DNA of 64,000 nt from assembly GCA_963838835.1 (NCBI GenBank), contig CAWITA010000028.1:62001-126000 (forward strand), in the 5' to 3' direction. The notes under the pieces were generated by a model. That model was not told the origin of the DNA. It ran no database searches and saw only the letters and a program-made list of their open reading frames with translations. Numbering within the stretch: position 1 is the stretch's first letter; each line of letters starts with the position of its first letter. The position numbers were made by a program, and so were the translations under genes. This stretch comes from Bog-473 sp963838835. GTDB lineage: Bacteria > Actinomycetota > Acidimicrobiia > Acidimicrobiales > RAAP-2. Shown here piece by piece: positions 19,358 through 26,838 of this stretch.

Positions 19358-19854
19358 TGGCCGACCTCGAAGAGTTGTACCGCGAGATCATCCTCGACCA
19401 CTACCGCTCGCCCCGGAACCGCGGCGAGCTCGACTCGCCGCCCGCCCACCGCGTGGAGGGCTTCAATCCGCTCTGCGGTGACGAGGTCGTGATCTCCATG
19501 GTGGTCGAGGACGGGAAGCTGGCCGACGTCAAGATCGGGGGCTCCGGATGCTCGATCAGCCAGTCCTCCGCGTCGCTCATGTCGGCTGCGGTCAAGGGCC
19601 AGCCCGTGGGCGAGGTGCGCCGGCTGATCCACACGTTCAAGGGGATGATGTCCATCCACGAGGCCACCCTCGAGCACGACGGTGACCGGGACGGGGCCGA
19701 GGCGGCGGAGCCCGAGGAGATCGACCTCGACGAGCTGGGTGAGCTCGCCGCACTCCAGGGCGTGGTGAAGTTTCCGGTGCGCATCAAGTGCGCCACGCTC
19801 TCTTGGAACGCCCTCGCCCAGGGCCTCGACGAGGTGGCGGCCGAGGCCTCGTAG
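19357..19854 (+). CDS. sufU: SufU, Zn-dependent sulfurtransferase/scaffold
   Basis: A 165-residue IscU-like protein with the three cysteines expected of SufU (NPLCGDE, GSGCSIS, IKCATLSWNAL) and the 18-21-residue insertion that separates SufU from IscU (here the acidic stretch around EHDGDRDGAEAAEPEEIDLD). In Bacillus and actinobacteria SufU binds zinc and accepts persulfide from SufS. It starts at the ATG that overlaps the sufS stop and ends 30 bases before the convergent LCP gene. Confidence 0.94.
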   Translation: MADLEELYREIILDHYRSPRNRGELDSPPAHRVEGFNPLCGDEVVISMVVEDGKLADVKIGGSGCSISQSSASLMSAAVKGQPVGEVRRLIHTFKGMMSIHEATLEHDGDRDGAEAAEPEEIDLDELGELAALQGVVKFPVRIKCATLSWNALAQGLDEVAAEAS

Positions 19855-19884
19855 CCGGCTCCGGGCCGGCCCCGCGTCCTCCGC

Positions 19885-21258
19885 CTACGCCGGGCTGCAG
19901 TTGGTGGGATTGAACGAGGGTGGCGCGGTCGTGGGGGTGGTGCTGGCAGGCGCGGCAGTCGACGTTCCAGATGCGGCCGTCGTGGGCGTGATCGGCGGGG
20001 GCGGCTGAGGGTTGCCGTTGGCGTCGGGCGGCGGGTTGGTGGGAGTGACCAGGCTGGAGCCGAAGACGCTCACGAGCATCTGCTGGGCCGCGGGCTGGTC
20101 GACGGTCAGCACGTCGCCCAGGTTGCCGAAACCGTTGGTCGCCACCGTGGGGAGGGTCTCCCCCGACAGGTTGGCCGGGTCGTAGGAGTGGTAGGCGAGG
20201 GCGAGTCCGATCAGCTCGTTGAAGCCGAAGCCGTCATCGATCTGAATGCCCTCGTTGATGGAGCCGAGAAAGGCATTGACGGTCAGGGGATTGATTTTCG
20301 ACTTGGCTGCGCTCATCAGAGCCTTGATGAACACGTCCTGGCGCTGGATGCGCCCGAAGTCACTCGTCCCGTCGTACTGCCAGTAACCGTTGGCGAAGTA
20401 CTCGTAGTGGCGGGCGCGGGCCACCGCCAGGGCTTGGCTCCCGTTGAGCAGCTGGCAGCCGGTCGTCGTGATGTTGAGCCCCGAGTAGGCGTCCTTGGCC
20501 GGGTAGGGAAAGTCGAGGTAGACGCCGCCGAGCGCGTTGACGGCGTCCTGGAAGCCGCCGAAGTCGACCTGAACCACGTGGTTGATGGGGATGCCGAAGT
20601 TGGCCGTGATCGTCTTCACCAACTGGTTGGCGCCCGAGTTGTACGAGGAGTTGATCCGGTTGTAGGTGCCGAACTGCGCGCTGTCGGGGGGCAGCATGCT
20701 GACCACGGTGTCACGCGGGATCGAGACGATCTGAATCTGCTTGGTGGACGGCGTCACCCGCCACAGCTGCACGACGTCGCTGCGCTGCCCGGTGACCTCC
20801 GAGGCCGATCCGAAGGCCTGGGCGGCCGAGGCAGACTCGCCGACGCGCGAGTCGGAGCCGATGACCAGCATCGTGAAGGGCCCACCGCTCTGGGCGGCCA
20901 CTTCGTCGCTGATGTGGATCTTGTCGATCTGGCTGTAGCGATACCACAGATAGGCGTAACCACCGCCGGCCACCGCGACGAGGAGCACGACGACGCCGAG
21001 GAGCGCCACCACGGTCTTCTTGACCGCGCTCCACTTGGGCTTGCCGCTGCGCCGTACCGTCCGCTTCGACTGCCGACCCGAGGCGTCGATGCGCGTGCCC
21101 AGCGCGCGCAACCCCGATTCGTTGGCCACGCTCCCGGGCTCGGACCCGGCGCGCATCTGGCGACCGAGGGCGGTCAGACCCTCCTTGTTCGCGGACCGGC
21201 CCCAATGCCGTCGCGAGGGGCGATCCGCTTCGTCGCCCGTCGGACGACCATCCGCCAT
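19885..21258 (-). CDS. LytR-CpsA-Psr family cell-envelope phosphotransferase
   Basis: About 457 residues: a basic cytoplasmic N-terminus, one membrane segment (about residues 82-106, VVALLGVVVLLVAVAGGGYA), then an external LCP domain with MLVIGSDSRVGE, IVSIPRDTVV, INSSYNSGANQLV and VQVDFGGFQDAVNALGGVYL. A Pro/Thr/Ser-rich tail follows. LCP enzymes attach polyprenyl-linked glycopolymers (arabinogalactan or teichoic-acid-like polymers) to peptidoglycan. The gene separates the two halves of the suf locus and has no obvious link to it. The start MADGRPTGDE at 21258 is preferred; a start at 21276 is possible. Confidence 0.9.
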   Translation of the reverse strand: MADGRPTGDEADRPSRRHWGRSANKEGLTALGRQMRAGSEPGSVANESGLRALGTRIDASGRQSKRTVRRSGKPKWSAVKKTVVALLGVVVLLVAVAGGGYAYLWYRYSQIDKIHISDEVAAQSGGPFTMLVIGSDSRVGESASAAQAFGSASEVTGQRSDVVQLWRVTPSTKQIQIVSIPRDTVVSMLPPDSAQFGTYNRINSSYNSGANQLVKTITANFGIPINHVVQVDFGGFQDAVNALGGVYLDFPYPAKDAYSGLNITTTGCQLLNGSQALAVARARHYEYFANGYWQYDGTSDFGRIQRQDVFIKALMSAAKSKINPLTVNAFLGSINEGIQIDDGFGFNELIGLALAYHSYDPANLSGETLPTVATNGFGNLGDVLTVDQPAAQQMLVSVFGSSLVTPTNPPPDANGNPQPPPPITPTTAASGTSTAAPASTTPTTAPPSFNPTNCSPA

Positions 21259-21339
21259 GACAAAGAACGGTACCAAGCCCCTTCGCGCGATTAGCGGCAG
21301 GTGGCGCAGCGGCGCACCGCACCCGACGGCCGCTTGCGC

Positions 21340-22098
21340 TCAGCGTAAGTCTGTGTAGCCCGTGTAGCCGGTTCGTTCGAGCTGCAACGCCAGGTCGGCA
21401 TCGCCCGTAGCAACGATGCGGCCGCCGACCATGACGTGCACCAGGTCGGCCTCGAGTTGCACCAAGAACCGGTTGAAGTGCGTGATGGCGAGGAGGCCGA
21501 CACCCCATTCGGTCGTGGCGAGCTGCAGGCGGCGCGCCACCTCGCCGAGCGCGTCGACGTCGAGCCCCGAGTCCACCTCGTCGAGGACGCACACCGCCGG
21601 GCGCAGCACCCCGAGCTGGACCATCTCGGTACGTTTGCGCTCGCCGCCGGAGAGGTCGACGTTGAGCGGTCGGCGCAAGAGGCGGGCGTCGAGCCCGACG
21701 GCCTTGGCCTCTTCGAGCATGCGGTCGCCCAGCGAAGCCGCCGGACCGGGGCCGAGAGCCACACCGTCCCCCTCTGCCGCGGCGGCCAGGAGCGAGTGCA
21801 GGCCCACGCCCGGCACCTCCACCGGGTGCTGCAGCGCGAGGAAGAGGCCGGCACGGGCGCGCTGCCACGCCGGCAGCCCGGTCAGCTCACGCCCGTCCAT
21901 CGTGATGCTGCCCGCGGTCACCTCGGTGCCCGGACGACCCATCAGCGCGTGGGCCAGCGTACTCTTGCCCGAGCCGTTCGGGCCCATGACCACGTGCACC
22001 TCGCCGCTGCGCACCGTGAGGTCGATGCCGTGCAGCACCTCGCGGCCACCGGCCGACGCCTGCAGGCCCCGGACCTCGAGGACGTGCTCGGCGCTCAC
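21340..22098 (-). CDS. sufC: SufC-like ATPase (second copy)
   Basis: A 252-residue ABC ATPase with Walker A GPNGSGKST, the SufC-type segment LFLALQHPVEVPGVGLHSLL, signature LSGGERKRTEM, Walker B VCVLDEVDSGLD and ITHFNRFL. It differs clearly from the copy at 17344 and is the one encoded with the Rieske protein and SufD. The GTG at 22098 overlaps the stop of the Rieske gene. Having two SufC proteins beside single SufB and SufD genes is unusual; this one is the natural partner of SufB/SufD by position. Confidence 0.92.
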   Translation of the reverse strand: MSAEHVLEVRGLQASAGGREVLHGIDLTVRSGEVHVVMGPNGSGKSTLAHALMGRPGTEVTAGSITMDGRELTGLPAWQRARAGLFLALQHPVEVPGVGLHSLLAAAAEGDGVALGPGPAASLGDRMLEEAKAVGLDARLLRRPLNVDLSGGERKRTEMVQLGVLRPAVCVLDEVDSGLDVDALGEVARRLQLATTEWGVGLLAITHFNRFLVQLEADLVHVMVGGRIVATGDADLALQLERTGYTGYTDLR

Positions 22099-22415
22099 GG
22101 CAGCACCACCGAGACAGTGCCGTCGGAGATCTCGACCTCGTAGACACGCACGGGCTGGGTCGCCGGCAGGGAACAGGGCTCGCCCGTCCTCAGGTCGAAG
22201 GTGCTGCCGTGACGCGGGCACTCGATTTGGCACTCGTCGGCCCACACCTCGCCCTCGGCCAGCGAGTAGTCCTCGTGGCTGCACTCGTCGTCGACGGCGT
22301 GGAAGGTGTCGTCGGCGCAGCGCACCAGTGCAATTCGGTGGCCCGCGACGTCGAAGCGCCGTACCTGGCCGGCCGCCAGCTCGTCGGACGTGCACAGAGC
22401 CACGGTCTCAGACAC
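22095..22415 (-). CDS. Rieske [2Fe-2S] ferredoxin of the SUF operon
   Basis: A 106-residue protein with the Rieske ligands C-X-H (CSHEDYSLAEG) and C-X2-H (ECPRHGSTFDL). Small Rieske ferredoxins of this type, related to dioxygenase ferredoxin subunits, are commonly found in actinobacterial SUF operons between sufD and sufC, as here. It may deliver electrons during cluster assembly. The GTG at 22415 overlaps the end of sufD by 8 bases, and the stop overlaps the start of sufC2. Confidence 0.93.
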   Translation of the reverse strand: MSETVALCTSDELAAGQVRRFDVAGHRIALVRCADDTFHAVDDECSHEDYSLAEGEVWADECQIECPRHGSTFDLRTGEPCSLPATQPVRVYEVEISDGTVSVVLP

Positions 22416-23728
22416 CGGCGGCCACCCGCCGGCCAGCGAGTGCGGCGCCCAAGCGGCTGTGCACCTCGCGCTCGAGGACCGCGTGCAGCGCCGGAACGGG
22501 CCCCCGGTCGATGATGGCGTCGAAGAAGCCGCGCAAGATGAGCCCCTCGGCCACCTCGGGTGCCACGCCGCGCGACTCGATGTAGTAGCGCTGATCCTCG
22601 TCGATCGGTCCCACCGTCGAGGCATGGGAGCACTTCACGTCGTTCTCGAGGATGTCGAGGTTGGGCACCGAGTCGGCGTGCGCCCCCTCGTCGAGCACCA
22701 GGTTGTGGTTGGTCTGGCGGGCGTCGCTGCGGACTGCACCCCGGTGCACCCGGATGAGGCCGCTGTAGACCGAGCGCGAGTGCCCGGCCACCGCCCCCTG
22801 GCACAGCAGCTCGCTGGTGGTCCGCGGGGCCTCGTGGTCCTGCAGGGTGCGGATGTCGTGCACCTGGGACCCGTCCCCCAGATAGGCCGAGAGGACCTCG
22901 CACGAAGCGTCCCGTCCGTCCAGCGCGATGTCGGACCGGATGCGCCCGTAGGAGGCGCCGAGCCCAACGGTGAACGTGCGCAACGTCGACCCGCCGGCGC
23001 CGCGTGCCGCCAGCCGGCCGATCGACCAGGCTGCGCCGCCGAGGATCTGCAGCGATACGTAGGACAGCGACGCCCCCGCGCCGGCCGACAGCTCCGTGAC
23101 CGGCACCACCAGGGAGCGGTCCGCGCCTTCGGCGCCGGCGTAGACCTCGACCACGGAGAGGTGCGCCCCTTCGCCGACGCGCACGACGGTGCGGGGGAAG
23201 CTGGCCGTTCCGGGCTCGCACCAGTGGACGACGAGCACCGGTTCGGCCACCGTCACCCCCGCCGGCACGTCGACGAACACCGGATCGGGGGTGAAGGCGT
23301 CGTTCAGCCGGATCGAGCGCGTCTCCGCCGCGCTGCACCGACCCCAAGAGATGGCGCGCCTCGGACACGCCGTCTGCCGAGCCGAAAGCAAAGCCCGCCG
23401 CGGGCACGGCACCGGCACTCGTCGCGAAGCTGCCGGGTCGTCCGTCGTGCACCAGCACGCTCCCGGCCGTTGCGCCGAGCGCGGCCCGCAGCCCCGTCAG
23501 CAGGTTCTCCCCCGCCGAACCCGGCGCGTCAGGTGGCGCGTCGGGCCGGCCGGGCGCGAACTCGCCGAGGGCGAGGTCGTCGATCGGTGAGTAACGCCAG
23601 ACCTCCTCGCTCTCGGTGGGCAGCGGGATCGACGCGAACGCCGCGTGGCCGGCGGCCCGCCGCTCACGGAGCCAATCCGGCCCGCCCAGGGTCGCGGACG
23701 CCTCGGCGCTGAAGGTGTGCAGGGTCAA
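22408..23728 (-). CDS. sufD: SufD, Fe-S scaffold subunit, frameshifted
   Basis: The N-terminal quarter reads TFSAEASATLGGPDWL, EEVWRYSPIDDLALGEFAP and SVLVHDGRPGSFATS from a TTG at 23728 (or a CTG at 23722, better spaced from AAAGAGGA). After a shift near 23300-23345 the body continues as IRLNDAFTPDPVFVDVPAGV, VYSGLIRVHRGAVRSDARQT and the C-terminal DEDQRYYIESRGV..VAEGLILRGFF. These are SufB/SufD beta-helix and C-terminal signatures, including the late DVKCSHAST. About 440 residues in total. Both sides are intact, so an indel is likely. It forms the SufBCD scaffold with SufB at 25311 and SufC2. Confidence 0.88.
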
Positions 23729-23809
23729 ATCCTCTTTCGGGTGCGAAGGCGGCCCATGCACTGTAGTGGCCGCCGCCGGGCGGCCCACCAGGCGGTTAGC
23801 CTGCGCCAC

Positions 23810-24667
23810 ATGGGAGATGTCGCAGGTTTTGCGTCGCCGGTGCTGAGTATCGAACAAGAAGCGGCGGTGGCCACGGTGTGGCTGGACCGCGCCGAGGCGC
23901 GCAACGCCATGGGCCAGGACCTGTGGCGGGACCTTCCCCGCGCCATGACCGTGGTGGGCACCGACAGCACCGTCAGGGCCGTCGTCATCGCCGCGAAAGG
24001 CCCGCACTTCTCGGTCGGGCTCGACCTCAAGGAGATGGGGAGCGCCCTGGCGGGCGGGGGCAATTCCGGGGGTCGGGGCGCGACCGCCGCCTCCATGGCG
24101 GCGCGGGCACGGGCCGGGCACAGTCAGGTGCTCCGGTTGCAGGACGCCATCAGCGCGGTCGCGCGCTGCCCGAAGCCGGTGGTGGCCGCCGTCCACGGCT
24201 ATTGCATCGGAGGAGGGGTGGACCTCATCGCCGCCTGCGACATCCGCCTCGCCTCGGCCGACGCCGTCTTCTCGGTGCGGGAGGCCAAGATGGCGATCGT
24301 CGCCGACCTCGGGAGCCTCCAGCGCCTGCCGGCGATCATCGGTCCGGGTCACCTGGCCGAACTGGCCTACACGGCCAAGGACATCACCGCCGATCGGGCC
24401 AAGGAGATCGGCTTGGTCAACGACGTGGCGACCGACACCGAGGGCGTGCTCAAGGCGGCCCGGGCGATGGCGGCGGAGATCGCGGCCAACTCGCCGCTGG
24501 CCGTGCAGGGGACCAAGGCCGTCCTGGCGGCCAACGAGGGGCGAACGGTGGCCGAGGGACTCGACTACGTGGCCGTCTGGAACGCGGGCATGCTGGCTTC
24601 GGACGACCTGACCGAGGCGCTGACGGCCTTTTTGGAGAAGCGGGCGCCCAAGTTCACCGGGCGTTGA
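23810..24667 (+). CDS. Crotonase family, dienoyl-CoA-isomerase-like
   Basis: A 285-residue crotonase. The oxyanion-hole segments are GPHFSVGLDLKEM and VHGYCIGGGVDLIAACD. The segment FSVREAKMAIVADLGSLQRL has the acidic pair E158 and D166 at the spacing used by delta3,5-delta2,4-dienoyl-CoA isomerase (ECH1), rather than the single glutamate pattern of ordinary hydratases. It therefore probably isomerises dienoyl-CoA in beta-oxidation of unsaturated acids. It starts at ATG 23810, divergent from sufD, and looks like an insertion between suf genes rather than part of them. Confidence 0.85.
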   Translation: MGDVAGFASPVLSIEQEAAVATVWLDRAEARNAMGQDLWRDLPRAMTVVGTDSTVRAVVIAAKGPHFSVGLDLKEMGSALAGGGNSGGRGATAASMAARARAGHSQVLRLQDAISAVARCPKPVVAAVHGYCIGGGVDLIAACDIRLASADAVFSVREAKMAIVADLGSLQRLPAIIGPGHLAELAYTAKDITADRAKEIGLVNDVATDTEGVLKAARAMAAEIAANSPLAVQGTKAVLAANEGRTVAEGLDYVAVWNAGMLASDDLTEALTAFLEKRAPKFTGR

Positions 24668-24932
24668 GGACGGCTTCTACGGCGCCGCCGCTGCGGCGGT
24701 GTGAGCCATCAGCTGTATACGAAACCTTCCATAATGGGGGTGGTTTACGGAAGAATCCTGCACTTATCCTTCTGTAACTGGGCCAATTGACGAAGGCTAC
24801 ATATACGGATCGGGAGGCGTCCGCAGAGGCGGATCGGGGGCGTCCGCAGGCGTCCGCAGAGGCGGATCGGGAGGCGTCCGCAGAAGGAAGACGCCGGCAA
24901 GAAGAAGCCCGACAGCCGGATTCAGCCCGGAT
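24668..24932. other. Gene-free stretch with lower GC
   Basis: Convergent space between the crotonase and the small protein downstream of sufB. Bases 24710-24805 are visibly more A/T-rich than the rest of the window. No gene on either strand has convincing codon use. It ends in the direct repeats listed separately. Confidence 0.5.
24806..24887. repeat. Three imperfect direct repeats of about 24 bp
   Basis: The unit CGGATCGGGAGGCGTCCGCA followed by GAGG occurs at 24806-24829, again from 24830 with an internal duplication of GGCGTCCGCA, and from 24863 to 24887. It lies in a convergent intergenic region. Read on the minus strand it would encode a Pro-Leu-Arg-Thr-rich repeat, but no gene reaches it in that frame with family support. 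A small tandem duplication is the simplest view. Confidence 0.7.
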
Positions 24933-25274
24933 TCAGCGCTTCCGACGCCACCAACGCCCCGCCGAGCGCTCGCGCCGAGCGTCCTCGGCCCGCACCTCCT
25001 CGAGCACGTCGGGCGCCACCTCATTGACGATGTCCTCGGCCGAGCCGAGCAGCTCCGCCACGTCGCCAGCTGATCCGGGCTCCTCCTCGAGGGCGGGCTC
25101 CACCAGACTGCCGTGCACCCAACCGACGTCGGCCATGCGGGGGTGATACGACGGGCAGTTGTCGGGGCAGCGCCACGGCGCCTCGGGTGCCAGGTCGAGG
25201 ACGCAAAAACGAGCCGCCTCCCCGGACGCGTAGGTCCGGCTCTGGAAGTGGATGCATTCCTCGCGCATCGGCAC
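24933..25274 (-). CDS. Small four-cysteine protein downstream of sufB
   Basis: A 113-residue protein starting MPMREECIHFQSRTYASGE. Cysteines at positions 7, 24, 36 and 40 (the last two in CPDNCPSYH) with nearby histidines suggest a metal or Fe-S site in the first 45 residues. The acidic middle (EPALEEEPGSAGDVAELLG) and the basic end follow. It starts 36 bases after the sufB stop on the same strand and is likely co-transcribed, so a role in Fe-S biology is a fair guess. I do not recognise a named family. Confidence 0.7.
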   Translation of the reverse strand: MPMREECIHFQSRTYASGEAARFCVLDLAPEAPWRCPDNCPSYHPRMADVGWVHGSLVEPALEEEPGSAGDVAELLGSAEDIVNEVAPDVLEEVRAEDARRERSAGRWWRRKR

Positions 25275-25310
25275 GGCTCTATCGTGCCATGTGGCCGACG
25301 GGGAGACCCG

Positions 25311-26711
25311 TCAGCCCACCGCGCCTTCCATCTGCAGCTCAATGAGGCGGCTCCACTCGACCGCGTACTCCATGGGCAGCGTGCGAGTCACGGGCTCGAT
25401 GAAACCGTTCACGATCATGCCCATCGCCTGCTGCTCCGACAGCCCCCGACTCATCAGGTAGAAGAGCTGGTCGTCGCCCACCTTCGAGACGGTGGCCTCG
25501 TGACCGATTCGGGCGTCGCGCTCCCCCACCTCCATGTAGGGCTTCGTCTCGGAGCTGGAGTGGTCATCGAGCAGGAGCGCGTCGCAGCGCACGAAGGACT
25601 TCGCACCGCGGGCGTCAGGGTCGACATGGACCTTGCCCCGGTAGGTGGTGATCCCGCCGTCCTTGGAGATCGACTTGGACACGATCGTCGACGTCGTCTC
25701 CGGGGCGATGTGGAACATCTTGGCGCCGGCGTCCTGGTGCTGGCCCGCCCCGGCGTAGGCGACCGAGAGGACCTCGCCGCTCGCCTTGGGCCCCATCAGG
25801 TACACCGACGGGTACTTCATGGTCAGGCGCGAGCCGATGTTGCCGTCGATCCACTCGACGTGCGCTTCGGCCTCGGCGCGGGCCCGCTTCGTCACCAGGT
25901 TGTAGACGTTGGTCGACCAGTTCTGGATCGTCGTGTACGTGATGCGTGACCCGGGAAGGGCGACCAGCTCGACCACGGCCGAGTGGAGCGAGTCGGTGGA
26001 GTACACCGGGGCGGAGCAGCCCTCGATGTAGTGCACCTGCGAACCCTCGTCGGCGATGATCAGCGTCCGCTCGAACTGGCCCATGTTCTCCGCGTTGATG
26101 CGGAAGTAAGCCTGCAGCGGCATGTCCACCTTCACGCCGGGCGGGACGTAGATGAACGAACCACCGGACCAGACGGCCGAGTTGAGGGCGGCGAACTTGT
26201 TGTCGTTGGGCGGGATGATCTTGCCAAACCACTTGCGCACGATGTCGGGGTACTCGCGCACGGCGGTGTCCATGTCGCAGAAGAAGACGCCCTGGGCCTC
26301 GAGATCCTCGCGGTTGCGGTGGAAGACGACTTCGGACTCGTACTGCGCCGTCACGCCGGAGAGGTACTTGCGCTCGGCCTCGGGGATCCCGAGCTTCTCG
26401 TACGTGTTCTTGATGGCGTCGGGCAGGTCCTCCCACTTGTCGACCTGGCCGCCGGTCGGCTTGATGTAATAGAAGATGTCGTCGAAGTCGAGGTTGGGCA
26501 TCCGGGTGGCGAACCACGGCGCCATCGGCTTGCGCTCGAAGTGCTTGAGGGCGCGCAGTCGGAAGTTCCGCATCCAGTCGGGCTCGCCCTTCATCTCGGA
26601 CATCTCGCGCACGATGGACTCGTTCAAGCCCTTCTTGGGCTTGAAGACGTAGTCCTCTTCGTCGCTCCACCCGAGCTGGTAGCGACCGAGGTCGAGATCC
26701 GTAGTGGCCAT
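25311..26711 (-). CDS. sufB: SufB, Fe-S scaffold subunit
   Basis: A 466-residue SufB. Typical segments are WMRNFRLRALKHFERKPMAP, SGVTAQYESEVVFH, FIYVPPGVKVDMPLQAYFRI, YIEGCSAPVYS, the cysteine in SFVRCDALLLDD and the glutamate in RIGHEATVSKVGDDQLFYLM, which together carry sulfur and bind the nascent cluster. The length is normal and no frameshift is present. The ATG has a good ribosome site (AGGAG). A 16-bp palindrome lies at its promoter (26732-26747). It is followed by a small Cys-rich protein gene. Confidence 0.97.
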   Translation of the reverse strand: MATTDLDLGRYQLGWSDEEDYVFKPKKGLNESIVREMSEMKGEPDWMRNFRLRALKHFERKPMAPWFATRMPNLDFDDIFYYIKPTGGQVDKWEDLPDAIKNTYEKLGIPEAERKYLSGVTAQYESEVVFHRNREDLEAQGVFFCDMDTAVREYPDIVRKWFGKIIPPNDNKFAALNSAVWSGGSFIYVPPGVKVDMPLQAYFRINAENMGQFERTLIIADEGSQVHYIEGCSAPVYSTDSLHSAVVELVALPGSRITYTTIQNWSTNVYNLVTKRARAEAEAHVEWIDGNIGSRLTMKYPSVYLMGPKASGEVLSVAYAGAGQHQDAGAKMFHIAPETTSTIVSKSISKDGGITTYRGKVHVDPDARGAKSFVRCDALLLDDHSSSETKPYMEVGERDARIGHEATVSKVGDDQLFYLMSRGLSEQQAMGMIVNGFIEPVTRTLPMEYAVEWSRLIELQMEGAVG

Positions 26712-26731
26712 GTGGCTCCTGAGGTCGGGGA

Positions 26732-26747
26732 AGGGGAAATTTCCCCT
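26732..26747. promoter_or_regulatory. 16-bp perfect palindrome at the sufB promoter
   Basis: AGGGGAAATTTCCCCT is a perfect palindrome ending 21 bases before the sufB ATG. On the minus strand it is preceded by a plausible -10 element (TACTAT, about 26754-26759), so the palindrome would cover or follow the transcription start, as expected of a repressor site. The regulator is unknown; SufR-type and Rrf2-type proteins control suf operons elsewhere. It also lies in the divergent promoter region of the peptidase gene. Confidence 0.6.
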
Positions 26748-26838
26748 ACGCAGATAGTAACAACTACCTGGGCCTGCCGAAACGCTTCCAACCGGCCACC
26801 GCTATGTGGCGTGCCGCGTCGTGGCAGGCTCTGCGTTC

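Noticed and set aside
22190..24352. One 720-codon minus-strand protein covering the sufD/Rieske region
   Set aside because: Its middle is out of frame with sufD; SufD and Rieske motifs are found in two other frames with proper starts and overlaps.
24806..24887. Possible CRISPR-like repeats
   Set aside because: Only three imperfect copies, no unique spacers between them, and no cas genes in the window.
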